From the NCBI GenBank assembly GCA_030144725.1, contig JASKMD010000015.1:6265810-6329809 (forward strand): DNA of 64,000 nt, read 5' to 3'. Positions 23,053-35,107 of the stretch are shown here, one piece after another (positions within the stretch are counted from its first letter, which is position 1; each line of letters begins with the position of its first letter). The position numbers and the translations under genes are program-made. The stretch comes from Haematococcus lacustris. Lineage: Eukaryota > Chlorophyta > Chlorophyceae > Chlamydomonadales > Haematococcaceae. Below the pieces are notes generated by a model, which was not told the origin of the DNA, did not search any database, and saw nothing but the letters and a program-made list of their open reading frames with translations.

Positions 23053-23495
23053 CGGCCTGCCCTTTTGTGGTGGTGCAGGCGAGGACGAGGGGCAAGCTGG
23101 CAGGCAGCGGAGTGGCGGAATGGCTGATGACCACATTGAAGTGGATTAACAAGGTTGCGAGGAGGAGTAGGGCGACACTACATGCATCACGTAACACTGT
23201 GCTCAACAATGTGGGCAAGGAACGCAAGAAGAGGTGGTGCCCCTAAGGGCGCATGGGGAACACATTGAGGCTGGCTACGTATCAATGTGTTCCCACTGCG
23301 CTCTGTGGGGCACCAACTCTTCTTGCGTTCCTTGCTCACATTGTCAAGCACAGTGTCACCATGCATGAAGTGTTGCCCTCCTTGTCCCAACCTTGTAGAT
23401 CCACTTCATTGTGGTCATTGACCCCTACAGCCCGCCGCTGCTCGCCAACTTGCCCCTCGTCCTCGCCTGCACCACCACAAACGGGCCGGCCGTTG
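23053..23495. repeat. Long inverted repeat (two arms of about 215 bp, 13-bp loop)
   Basis: Bases 23053-23268 are the reverse complement of about 23282-23495, at roughly 80-85% identity. Matching landmarks are CTTTTGTGGTGGTGCAGGCG against its complement near 23470, AAGGAACGCAAGAAGAG against CTCTTCTTGCGTTCCTT, and GGGAACACATTGA against TCAATGTGTTCCC across the loop at 23269-23281. A transcript from either strand would fold into one long imperfect hairpin. The arms carry no recognisable protein. Confidence 0.85.
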
Positions 23496-23684
23496 AGCCC
23501 ACCCCCACCTTCGCACCCCAACCTGACCCGCATTCAATGGTCAGGTCATAGCGGTAGGGCGCTGGCATTTGGCGCGGCACTGCCACACCAAGCTGTTCGC
23601 AGTTGCCACGGCAAGCTTGACAATTGGCCTTGAGGATGGCCATCCTGCGGCCATGGCAAGAAGTGGGGCAACACCATGCCTTCC

Positions 23685-23875
23685 AACGCTGCACTCCAGA
23701 GTCATTACAACTTTCACCACCGCCGCCACCACCACAACCTCCACCGCCGCAGCAACAGCACTCACCATCATCACTGCAGACATCACAACCACCACTACCA
23801 TTTCCATCACCGCAGCCACCACCACAACCACTATTGCCATCACCACAACCATCAGCATCATTATCAATGCTTCCA
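23685..23875. repeat. (CAC/CCA)n-type trinucleotide tract
   Basis: Imperfect CAC, CCA, CCG and ATC trinucleotides run for about 190 bp. His-, Thr- or Pro-rich open frames across it in all three phases are products of the repeat. Confidence 0.85.
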
Positions 23876-23899
23876 TGACGATGGTGGACAGCATTGGTT

Positions 23900-26157
23900 G
23901 GACCTAGTTGCACACAAAGTCAACTTGAATCAGCGGGGCGCGCAACCACTCACCTTTGGGAGTGCCAAGCAAGGGGTTGGCAGGAAGGCGGTTGAGGGGC
24001 TGAGCAGGTGAGGAGTAGCCGGGGTAAAGCGCATGTCGCCCGCAATGGGGCATGGCGCGCTGCACGGAGTGTGGATGGAGGGTGACGGGGGTGAGGTCTG
24101 CAGGGCACCAGGCAGTGGGAAGGAGATATGTTAGTTGCAAAGGGAGGCAGGATATGTGGCGAGCTTGTTTTTGCAGGGCATGTGGAAGTGACTTACCGTG
24201 TCCAAGCAAGACACACAGCCAGGCAGCTAGTCACAACGCAGTCATGAGGCTTGACATGCAAGTACACGAGCAACCATGCCCCCATACCCCCATGACAGAC
24301 ACCAAAGCAATCACTTGCCACGCACTGCTTATGCTTGTCTTCATCATCACCCTCGTCATCGTCAGCTAAATGCGCACAAGCACAACAATTTGTGGAAGTT
24401 AACGTAACGGAGCGATTGTCAGGTGGCAGTGACAATAGACATGTGAGCTCCGCACGCCTGCAAGTTATGCGATTTGTAGCAAGCGGGGTCGTCAAAAAAT
24501 ACGCATCGCTCCGAACTCAGTCTACCACTTACCTCGGAGGGTAAACAACTTTGAGTTCGAGCTCCGCGTTGCTACTCCTTGCCCAGCCATGGATCTGGCC
24601 TCTGCGGGATGCGGAGGGCGTAGACCATGGTAAGCAGATGCTCTTACGCACTGTTACAACTTGAGGTTGTTCTCATGCCCTATTGATCAAACTCCGGTTC
24701 AGTTATACTGGAGGTTTGCGACAGCCAGTGCGAGGGGAGTAAGGAGCAGATTATGCGCTGATCATTTTGAGCTCCGCGACTCACGTTCAAGTCAGCTTTG
24801 CAGGGTGAGACCCGCCTGGGAGACCAACCACTTGCAGCCTGCAATGTCCACTAATGGCGCTGGGGAAGAACACACATGGTTCATTGGGCAAGGCCTTGTT
24901 TCCGTGACTGTCAGGCCCCAGCCTCTGTTCAGTTCAGTATGTTTATGATAATATGTTGAGGCGCGTGCGCAAACGCGCAGCCTCCAGATATGACTTATAC
25001 ATACAAGTCATATGGTCAAGATGCCAAATCATCAGATCCTGCTGCCCTGCAGCGAGTTGGTAGGGGTGTGCTGCTTCCAGCTATGCTTCTGGTGGTGCCA
25101 GCATCCCTGCAAGTAGTGGGTAGGGGTGTGTTGCTGCCACAGCTGCTTCCCTCATCAGGAGCGACCATATGTGAACTACCACGTGTGAAGGACAAACAAC
25201 CAATGATCGGCAATACAGACATCCAACCGACTGCTGTCAGCTTGGCGATGCCTATCACAGCTTGAGACCTGTCATGAGCTCAAAGCCCTCCTCTCCTCCT
25301 GGGAAGGGCAGATTGCATCACAACTGAGAGGAGGGACATGCGTGGGGCACAACTGCACTCAGGGTGTCACTGCAACACACCTAGACCTTAGGTCCTGGAC
25401 CATGAGTTGCAAGCCAACAAGCCAGCAACCACGGACACCCAGCTAAGTTGCCCCTGCTTGCTCCTGTCCCTTATCACCCAAGTGCTCTGCATATCGTGGA
25501 CTGAGGTAACTAGCAAACCAGGGGGACCTGGACGGGTCATTGAAAAGCTGTGGCAGGCAGTGCTTTTGGCTGCTGGTGGGCTTGCACCTCAGCGCGTTGC
25601 GGAAGATCATCCTGCAGCAATGTCAAGGCAGACGCACCTTCGTCTACACAGGCTGGCTGCACATTGGCAGTGTACCGCTGAGGCTGGTATGGTCATCAAG
25701 CCACACAAGCGCTAGGTTTTTAACTGCTGCATGCCTTTTGTTCCATGTGAGTATGTTGGCAGCAGTGCTGATATATTGGGTCAGGGTTTGCATACCCTAC
25801 CAGTGCTACGAACCCCACCCACCTTCTTAGCAACATTAGCTCATCGCGGTGAGTGCATTGCAAATAGATGAATGGCTTGACCTTGGGCATGTGGGGCAGC
25901 ATGTATTGCAGGAAGTCATTAGTGCTGCGTTGGCTGCAAGCGGCATGGCACACCAAGCCAGCTCCAGCAGCGACTTGGCAGGCTTTGGTATGATAAGATG
26001 GGTATGATTAGATGGGTATGATTAGATTGTGAGCCTGGTATGATTATATGGGTGCACACAGCTCAACCATCAACTGCAGTGACTGCAGGTGACTTCAGGC
26101 GGCACGGCGACCTAGCCAGCTTCAGCAACCCCCAGGGTGAGGGTTTCACTGTTTAGG
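23900..26157. other. Intergenic, no supported gene; paired hairpins at 24957-25015
   Basis: No reading frame resembles a known protein. Two adjacent inverted repeats stand out: GAGGCGCGTGCGC ... GCGCAGCCTC (24959-24985) and ATATGACTT ... AAGTCATAT with an 8-bp loop (24987-25013). An imperfect 50-bp duplication (GGTAGGGGTGTGCTGC / GGTAGGGGTGTGTTGC) lies at 25060-25140. Bases 25970-26050 carry three or four copies of TATGATTAGATGGG. Confidence 0.5.
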
Positions 26158-26216
26158 TAGGGCTAGGGCTAGGGCTAGGGCTAGGGCTAGGGCTAGGGCT
26201 AGGGCTAACCCAACCC
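26158..26216 (+). repeat. GGGCTA hexamer array (interstitial telomere-like)
   Basis: About nine tandem copies of GGGCTA are followed directly by the inverted, more telomere-like AACCCAACCCTAAC. The hexamer differs from the TTTTAGGG and TTAGGG telomere repeats known in green algae by a C, so this is a variant interstitial array. Confidence 0.9.
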
Positions 26217-26429
26217 TAACTGTTTACCACCTGTACATCTGCTGTGTTGAGCAGTGAAACACGTTGGGTGAGCTCCGACCCTGAACTCACATGTCTAGTC
26301 GCCCACTCTTCGCAAGGGTCACGGTCAGCCTGCATGTGATGGTCAGTGGTAACCAGTAAGTGGTAACCAGCACCTAGAGTGGGGGCAGCAGTCGAGGAGT
26401 AGGGTGGGTCAGTCAGCAAGTGACTCACC

Positions 26430-26755
26430 TGGTGTCAATCACTGTGATGGGCAGGATGGGCCCGCCATCAGGCCCCTCTTGGATGGGCAGGTGTAGTAGG
26501 ACAAACAGCTCTGCCGAGTACCCCTCAGGCCTGCAAGGGGAAGCGTGCGGGGCTCCGTCGCTTCAATCAGACCCTGCCATGCATGCTCACAAATCTTGAG
26601 CCTCTTGCAGGTTGTAATGCATGATGACGAGCAGCTGTGCAGCACGCAGTGTAGCAAGCTCTGTAGCAATGTTTCAGTTTCTCTCACAATGCTCAAGCCT
26701 CTTGCAGGTTCTAATGCATCATGACGAGGAGCTCTGTAGCAAGCTCGGTAGCAAG
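26430..26755. repeat. Progenitor segment of the 32-bp satellite
   Basis: The stretch contains two copies of GCCTCTTGCAGGTT(C/G)TAATGCATC/ATGATGACGAG (26601-26640 and 26697-26735) and several AGCTCTGTAGCAAGCTC blocks. Exactly these pieces make up the satellite unit that follows. A diverged relative lies at 56235-56330. Confidence 0.75.
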
Positions 26756-27892
26756 CTCTGTAGCTACACTGCGTGCTGCACAGCTAATGCATCATGATGA
26801 GCTCTGTAGCGTCTAATGCATCATGATGAGCTCTGTAGCGTCTAATGCATCATGATGAGCTCTGTAGCGTCTAATGCATCATCATGATGAGCTCTGTAGC
26901 GTCTAATGCATCATCATGATGAGCTCTGTAGCGTCTAATGCATCATCATGATGAGCTCTGTAGCGTCTAATGCAGCATCATGATGAGCTCTGTAGCGTCT
27001 AATGCAGCATCATGATGAGCTCTGTAGCGTCTAATGCAGCATCATGATGAGCTCTGTAGCGTCTAATGCGGCATCATGATGAGCTCTGTAGCGTCTAATG
27101 CAGCATCATGATGAGCTCTGTAGCGTCTAATGCAGCATCATGATGAGCTCTGTAGCGTCTAATGCATCATCATGATGAGCTCTGTAGCGTCTAATGCAGC
27201 ATCATGATGAGCTCTGTAGCGTCTAATGCAGCATCATGATGAGCTCTGTAGCGTCTAATGCAGCATCATGATGAGCTCTGTAGCGTCTAATGCATCATCA
27301 TGATGAGCTCTGTAGCGTCTAATGCAGCATCATGATGAGCTCTGTAGCGTCTAATGCAGCATCATGATGAGCTCTGTAGCGTCTAATGCAGCATCATGAT
27401 GAGCTCTGTAGCGTCTAATGCAGCATCATGATGAGCTCTGTAGCGTCTAATGCAGCATCATGATGAGCTCTGTAGCGTCTAATGCATCATCATGATGAGC
27501 TCTGTAGCGTCTAATGCATCATCATGATGAGCTCTGTAGCGTCTAATGCATCATCATGATGAGCTCTGTAGCGTCTAATGCATCATCATGATGAGCTCTG
27601 TAGCGTCTAATGCAGCATCATGATGAGCTCTGTAGCGTCTAATGCATCATCATGATGAGCTCTGTAGCGTCTAATGCATCATCATGATGAGCTCTGTAGC
27701 GTCTAATGCAGCATCATGATGAGCTCTGTAGCGTCTAATGCATCATCATGATGAGCTCTGAAGCGTCTAATGCATCATCATGATGAGCTCTGTAGCGTCT
27801 AATGCATCATGATGAGCTCTGTAGCGTCTAATGCATCATGATGAGCTCTGTAGCGTCTAATGCATCATCATGATGAGCTCTGTAGCCAGCTC
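26756..27892 (+). repeat. 32-bp satellite (about 35 copies)
   Basis: The unit is GCATCATGATGAGCTCTGTA followed by GCGTCTAATGCA, with a 29-bp variant at both ends of the array that lacks one ATC. CATCATGATG is a perfect palindrome and GAGCTC another. Variation is almost limited to GCATC versus GCAGC, so the array is young or homogenised. It begins 3' of the DUF4470/MYND gene's last exon (minus strand). Confidence 0.96.
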
Positions 27893-28125
27893 TGTAGCAA
27901 GCAGTTTGACACAGCACGCACGGGGGGTGGCCGGCAATGTTCTTCACGCTCAGGAGGCGCACGCCCTCAGTTGCTCTGATGAACAGGCTCCTGATGCTCT
28001 CACGCAGCTCAGTCTCAGCATCAGCGTTATCGAAGCTGCAGCACGCAGCCATGTCAAGTCCCTGTCATGTAACAAGTCTGCCAGCTTCAGTAGCCAGTCT
28101 GCCAGCTGCAGCAGAGCGTGAGTCC

Positions 28126-31100
28126 TTACTTGTCGCGAGCTTGTAGCACCAATTGTTGACGCGTGTACATTGCACCCATGTGATGTGCGAGCAGCTCTGT
28201 GCCACTGGAGAGGTCCAAGGGCCGTAGGCGTGTGATGTCTAGGCAATCAGGGGCGGGTTGCAGTGGAGGGAGGGGTGTGGCCGCTGGGCGTGGCTGAGGT
28301 GGTGCAGCGAGCAGGGTGGGCGGGGCATCTGCTGGCCATCGCTCCCACTCCTGAGGCCAACAGCAGCACTGCAGCAGGTGATTAAGCCTGCTGCCCTGGG
28401 CTGACCGAGGGCCACAGGCCAGGGGCTGTGGCATCGGGTCAGGTGGGTGACTTGCAGCAGGGTGCTGGCAGCAGCCTCACCTCGGCCTTGCGCAGCTTGA
28501 GCCAGACCTGGCCTGACTTGTGCCGCAGCTGGACTGACTCCAGGCCCTGGCCACCAGAGTAGCAACCTAGTGGCATACCATGAGGCTCATCAGCCCCACT
28601 GCTGATGGGCCAGGGCAGCTGCAGCAGCAGGGGCCGCACGCCTGCAGCAAGGAAGGCAGGAAGGCAGGAAGCAAGGGAGGCGATGATGTTGGCCCAGCTG
28701 ACGCAGGCATTGCAGCTGAGCCAGCAGACAGGGGCGGGCTCTGACCTGCTGGCCGCTCCAACCTCAGGGCGATGAAGTGTGAGGTGGTCACACCAAGGCG
28801 CAGTGACAGCAACTCAGGAGCTGTACCCCTGCTGTCCTTGGGTTTGCCAGTGCTGCTGCTGCCCGGCTCCCAGTCCCAGTGCCTGACCACCTCAGCCGAC
28901 AAGCCACCGGGCTCACAGTCAGCCCTGCCTGCAGTGCCGCTGCTGGTCAGCTGCAGGATGAGGGAGTAGGAGCTGCTGGTCTCAACAGCCTCAGCCACTG
29001 CCCAACTGTAGGGGTTGGCAGCTGCCTGGCCATAGGGCTTACTAGCCATAGGGACTGCCTGCTGTGATGTTGCTCCAGCTGGCTTGCTGGCTGTGCTTGC
29101 AAAATGGCTGGCAGCATCAGCAGGGGCATGACAGGAGGCTTTGTGGGCCTTCCAGTGTTTCTTCTGACAGGCAGGAGAGCAGTAGGTCACCTCCCGACAA
29201 CGTCCACACCTTAGCAGCCCCTCACCAAGTGTGCCACACTGAGCACAGCACTGTGCCACCTTACTGCTGGCTGCTGCTGGATGGCCACCACACCCTGCCA
29301 CAGCCCAGTCAGGCCCCGCAGCCCACCCAGCAGCAGCTGACTGCAGCAGTAGTGTGACCAGGTCAGGGCTATGTGTGACCTGCTCCATCTTGAAGGAGCT
29401 GAGCCGGGTGGGCTGTAGCACAGTCTCGCCCTGAGCAAGATCTATCACCAGGGCCGCAGTGCGGCGCAAGTCCAGACCATGGTCGGCTGGCAGCAGCAGG
29501 CTCAGCGTCCATTGGCGCCTGTTGCTGCCCAGCACCTCATCTAGGGACAGGTTGTCGAGGATGTGCACGCCAGCAGGAGGGACAGGGGCTGGGGACCGGG
29601 TCAGGGCTGCCCAGGCCATGATGCGCTCATCCCAATTCAATGGGAAAGGGATGGGCTGGTCCAGAACTCCCTGGGATGGAACACTGGCAGCTGACACAGC
29701 GCTAGTGGCGGCCACTGGCAGCAGCAGGGCGCGCAGTTTGGGAGTGCCACGTTCGAACACCATAGTGAGTGCCTCCATGACCACTGGCACCACCTTGGTG
29801 AAGCGCAGGAGGCTGGGGCCCTGGGGCAGGTTCATGTCGCCATCAGCGGCTGCATGGACACCAGGCTGGGCAGCCAGGGCTGCGGCAGAGCAGCCCACCA
29901 GGTCAGCCTGCACTGCCCGCCAGCCAAGCCGCCAGTGGTGGGGCAGCTGGGCCCCCACTGTGGTCATCAGCCCCTGGCACTGGTGGAGGACCTGCTGACC
30001 TGCTGCAGAGTTTGGAAAACTCCAGCTGGGGAGGAGGGTGGAGCTGTGAGGCTGTGAGGCTGCGGGTGGTGTGTGAAGCGGGAGGGAGAAGCGGCCGGCA
30101 ACGCAGCCCCTCAATAGCAAATGAGCCAGGCTAGCAGGGGTGGTACCACACCGCACCTGAAGGAAAGGCATCAGGCAGGGCGGGGCAGGGCATCAGGTAA
30201 CCAGTTAGGACAGCAACACCACGTCTGTGTGCATCACGTCCGTATTACCTGGGATTGCCTCTATTGGAATTAAACACGAACTTCTGCTTTTAGCAATGCA
30301 TAGTGTAGCAAGCTAGCCTCATGAAGTAGGAGGTGCACATGAGAGCATATCATACTGCAGCAGTGTCAAGCGTGGCAAGTGGTTCAAGTATGATTCAAGT
30401 ATGCAAGGCAAGTGTTTCAAGTATGATATGATGTGAATATAGACAACTTTAGCAGCCAATTCCTTAAACACAACGGCATGCATGCCTGACCTGTTGGGTA
30501 CACGTCCTTGTCAGCACTCCCAGATGTTGCTTAAGCGTGTCCATGCGGCTTGCAGCCGCCACGTTGCCCTCCACCCCTGTCTTGAAACAGGGAGGCACAG
30601 AACCATCCGCTCCGGTCAGGGCCAAAGCAGGTGTTAAGGCCAACACCTGGACCGCTGGGACCTCTTGCGTCAGTGCTGTCGACGGATCTGCTTGCACAAC
30701 GGCACCCAACAGAAGCACAAACGGGTTGTGGCTTTACTGGATGTACACAGAGGATTGAATGATTCCGACCACTTCTTTGCAAAAACATCTTGCAACACAC
30801 AGTGTGCAAACCCGTCAACCATTGCCGTGTACCGATCTGAAGCAACTCAAGCGTTGCGGAGGCATGCGTACATGAGCAGGGTCAGGGTTTGAGTACAATC
30901 TCAAAAATTCGAACAACTGATTATTGCAGCAGGAGGGTGAAGGTCCTCACCTTCTGCCAGGCCAGGACCAGGACCAGGACCAGGACTAGGGTCTTTGCAC
31001 AGAGGTTGCCCTGCAGCCATCAACTGCTGCTGGCCCTGCTTCAGGGCCAGGGTGAGGGCTGCGGTTCCTACAGCAGCCACTGGTTTGTTCCACACCAGCA

Positions 31101-34100
31101 GCCAGGGGTTGTGGCAGATGGCTCTCAGCTGGGCTGCCATGTCGAGGGGCTGTGGCCGGCCAACTGTGATGTCTGAGACCAGACGCAGGCCAAGGAGTGT
31201 GGGGTACATGCTGGGTGGGCAGCTCAGACAACTGCAAGACAGGGAGCAGCTGTGTTCACACTGTGTTCACACAAATGCGTGACCAGTGGTGGAAGCGCAC
31301 AGACGCATCATCTGCAGGATAACTCCGGCAGCCATGATGGGAGGTGGTGGACACAGTGTGAGGTGATGGTGGTAGCAGCCATGGCACAACAGACGGCAAT
31401 TGTTGTGTCGATGGTCATAGTCATTGGCATGTAGTGAGGCTGTAAGCAACATTAGCACCCTCCTTACAATTACCTCTGCAGGTATTCCCGCATAGACTTA
31501 GAGCTCGTCATCCATGTCATGCTGCAGGTGATGAGGCGGGCCAGAGGGTGGGGCACCAGGCGTGGCTGGGCTGCCAGCAGTAAGTTGAACAGCCCAGCGT
31601 GGTCCGCCACATTGCTGGTGTCAATGACGTGGAACATCAGGGGCGGCTGTGAGGCCTGCTGCTCCTGGTGTGCCTGCTGCGGGGCTCCCTCAACTGTTGG
31701 CTGGGCAGCAGGGCGGTGGGCCCAGTGCTGCTCCAGGTCAGGGCCTTGGCACAGCTGCAGGCAGTCACCCAGCCAGAAGCACAGCTGGGCTGGCACCCCA
31801 CTCCCGCCAGCGCTGCCACCTGGTCTGCTGTGGCTTTCTGGTGGCAGCTGCATGGGCACCACCTCGCCTGGCTTGCCCAGCCTTGCATTGCGCTGCATGG
31901 CCACAGCAGCTGCCGCCATGCGCACCATGCACGCACGGGCCAGCATGCCTGCCTTGCATGTCTGGTTCAGCAGTGCAGGGCGGTACTCAGGCCTGGCCCC
32001 TGTTCTGCCCACAGGAGGAGCAGGGAAGGGAGAGAAGGTTCCCCAGGGGCCAGGCAGAGGGGGCTCCTTCACAGCAGGGCTGGCTCTGGCAGCCATGGCA
32101 GCAGCCTGCAGCGCGGAGGCTAGCTGGTCGGCCCGCGCCACTGCCTGCAGCTCATGCAGCTCCAGGGGAGCCCAGGCATGTGTGAACTGTTGGTCGTAGT
32201 GGGCGGTCCAGCGGGTAACATGTGTTTCAAACGGGGGCAGCATCTGCAGCCCAGCATCAACACAATGCAAGTGTTGCAAGCAGCTCAACGGGCAGTCACC
32301 AGTCAAGCAGGCTGTCACAACTGGCTGTAACATGACGAGGCACGCCAGCCTGCGCCATGTGCTGTCGGCAAGGACAGGGAGACAAAGCTTCCCAGGCTGT
32401 GGCCATTGCAATGACTGTGACCCTGACCGCCCACCCTGTGTGTCAGCCGGCCACCCACTGTGCAGTTCACTACCGCTGTCTTTGCGGCGCTCTTGCTCCA
32501 CTGCTGCTCCTGATGACCCCGCAGGCTGCCCAGTCGAGCCCAGGCTAGGAAGTCTGCCTTCAACACTTCACGCACGCTGCTGCCATCCCGCTTGGCCATG
32601 ATGCTTTCCAGCATCTCTGACTGCGCATTGAAGGGGAGAGTCTGCAGCACCACCACAGGCCACGGCTGTTTAGTGCCAGCAGCCAGATAAGTGCTCAATA
32701 GCTGGTGACTTTGCCACAAAACACAAAGATTTGACCGCAATGTGGCTGTTTGCTGTGGTGCTGCAGTGCTGGTTCCTGTGTGGCAGGTGTCATTGGACAG
32801 CCCAGCCTGGGCACCTTACATTGTTTCTCGTCACCACCACTGCCATGGTCCCCTGTGGTACTGCCTACTACGCGCCAGCACCATCCAGGATGCAAAACAG
32901 TGCAAAGCATACAAAACACGCTACCATGGCTTCAGGTTCAGGGCCACCAATGTCAAGATTGCTGAAGCACTGATGTCATTACCACGACCATGTTGATGTC
33001 ATGTGCTGTGCTCAGCTTGATTTGTGGTCAGTGGCCAGTGGCCCAGTTTGTCCTTTTCAGTGCGGTGGCACTGACGCTAGCATGCACCCACCCCATAGAG
33101 CAGCGGCTTGGCAAGCGCCTCGTCAGAAGCATCCAGGTCAAACGAAGCGAGAGTGGCATTGGACAACGTAGCAAACTTCTGGGTGCGTTGGAGCCTCCTG
33201 TATGACGGCAGGCAACCGCGCATCTATGCTTATGTGACACCGTGTCTGAAACGATGGCCAAGGGTCCACATGAGGTTCACCCAGGGAGCTGGACCCGCAC
33301 ACTCTGAGTCTGAGTTTGACTCTGGCTCTGGCCCCCTTTCCAATGGACTCCGGGCGGAGAATGAGTCTGAGGTCTGAGTCTGAGTCTGAGTTTGAGCTCG
33401 TCATGAGAAGGGCATGAACTCCACAGAGCAGCAGGTATCTCAGCATGTGGCTGCATGGCGTGATTGCCTTTACCCACCTGGAGGCTTGCTAGCCCTGTTG
33501 AAGGCCTCACTGTCTCTGTCACTGCCTCACTGCATGGGAGTCACTTTTCTCGAGCTGTTTTACTATGCAAGGGGCCATGTAGATTTGCTGCTGATGCTGT
33601 TGATGCGGCTAGAGGAACCATTGATGACGATAGAGATGCAGAGCAAGATGGATCACAATGAAATGTGGCTGGAGGGCGCAGCCGTGAGCTCTTTCACCAT
33701 GTGCCTGACACACACAATGTGGTCTTGGCATGAGGGCACGACAGTGAGCCTTACTGTCGCTGCCCTGGCCCTGCACCAGCTGCTCTGCCACCAGCAGCTT
33801 GCCTGACTTCCAGGACATGGGCTGGTGTGGACTGCCCGGCTTCCTCCAGCCACCACCGCAGCACCTCATGCACCTTCCTCATGTCACTGGGTCGAGGTAC
33901 CTGCATCCAGGGGTACCTGGGCAGCAGGAGCCAGGCCAGCAGGCAGCTCAGGCCATGACGCATGAGCTGCATGGCAGTGGGTGCAGGCAAGGCGTCACTG
34001 CCTGCCCACCTGCCGTCTAGGATATGCTGGATGGTGGTCTTGAAGCGCGCCTCCACCTGGCTGCTCTTGTCCCACAGCAGGTTGTACCACACGTCAAACA

Positions 34101-34632
34101 GCACTGCGTACAAGGAAACAAAGCAGTGCCTGATGTGCGCGGCTGGTTGCACTGGTCAGGGCGCTGCCATCACCTCATGACGCTCACACTGCATGTCTGT
34201 GGGGCTGGCAGGGTCTACCTCAGTGGCCAGGGCCAGCAGCACCATGTTGCGAGCAATAATGCTGGGGTTGTGATCATTGGCATGCAGCTCCAGATACGAG
34301 CAGCTGCTGGCCTTGGCTGCGGTGTCTAGGGTAGCAGTGGGTGTCGGGCCAGGCGGGTTGAGTGAGCCCAGCGTCAGCAGCAGGTTGCGGGGGTCGCCAC
34401 AGCCCAGGGATAGCACGCGGCAGTGCCCCGAGGTGTCGATGGCATAGGGATGAGGGTTGAGCCAGCTTACAGCCTGTGCAAGCGCACGCGGCGCCGCTCG
34501 CTAGGCGGTTCAATGCGGCAGCTCGGCGCCGTGCGATCCACCAGCTCGCTGGCTTACCTTGGTGTTACCGATAGGGTAGTACAGCTCGTCAAGCTCAAAC
34601 AGGATGCGACGACCTATCGGGACCGCGCCCAT
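28126..34632 (-). CDS. DUF4470 / MYND zinc-finger protein
   Basis: Predicted minus-strand exons in transcript order: 34632-34558, 34473-34188, 34103-33755, 32693-32474, 32243-31474, 31231-30951, 30690-30491, 30156-28746, 28641-28481, 28368-28126, all phase-consistent (about 1,331 residues). The N-terminus has YYPIGNTK, SLGCGDPRNLLLTL and NDHNPSIIARNMVLLALATE, the signature of DUF4470, a domain often found with MYND fingers in fungi and algae. Exon 5 has FHVIDTSNVADHAGLFNLLL, typical of the same protein class. A MYND finger lies at residues 1031-1069 (CAQC, CGRC, YCSPAC, HWKAHKASC). MYND fingers bind proline-rich peptides; the DUF4470 core resembles a nucleotide-binding Rossmann strand, but its function is unknown. 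The exon 3/4 junction is unresolved: a CAG|GTACCT donor at 33901 is an alternative. The acceptor at 30690 is an AAGCAG tandem. A longer in-frame start exists at 34746. Confidence 0.83.
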
Positions 34633-35107
34633 CGGGGTTAGGCGACCACGGGGTGAAAAGCGAGTGCGCCCTTTACATATGGCACGCGAACAAACTGCGC
34701 CGTGAAAACACCGTGAAATGGGCAGTGCAGTTTCACGGGGCCTCACACATGAGGCCCGTGAGATGACAACTGTTCAATAGATGCCTGCTACATAAGGTGG
34801 GCTCCCCTCTCATGTGGGCGGTCTCTGTTCCAATCACATTACGTCAACAACATTGTCTGGTGTGTCCAGTGTCACGGTGACACTGTCACGACACACTCAT
34901 GTCGAGACATCCATGCAAGACATGTCAAGGTGTTGGCTTGTGGGTAACCGGGTGTACCCTTCATGACTACAACCCTCACACCTGGTGGCACGTTCCCTGC
35001 CAACACCATTGTGCTTCACTGGGCTCCAGAAATCGACCACACGCAGAGGGGATGTGATTTGTGTTTGTGTGCTTTTCTTGGCTGCAATTGACCTTGGCCA
35101 GTGTTTG
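34633..35107. promoter_or_regulatory. 5' flank of the DUF4470/MYND gene
   Basis: This 475-bp non-coding stretch lies between the DUF4470/MYND start codon and the left end of the TIR element at 35108. It contains direct repeats of CCGTGAAA (34699-34740), an inverted TTTCACGG near 34730, and CATGTGGG/CACATGAGG motifs. I see no TATA box that I would defend. The promoter must lie here if the start at 34632 is right. Confidence 0.4.

Noticed and set aside
31519..32199. 226-codon and other plus-strand frames
   Set aside because: They are antisense to exon 5 of the DUF4470/MYND gene, which has clear domain matches on the minus strand.
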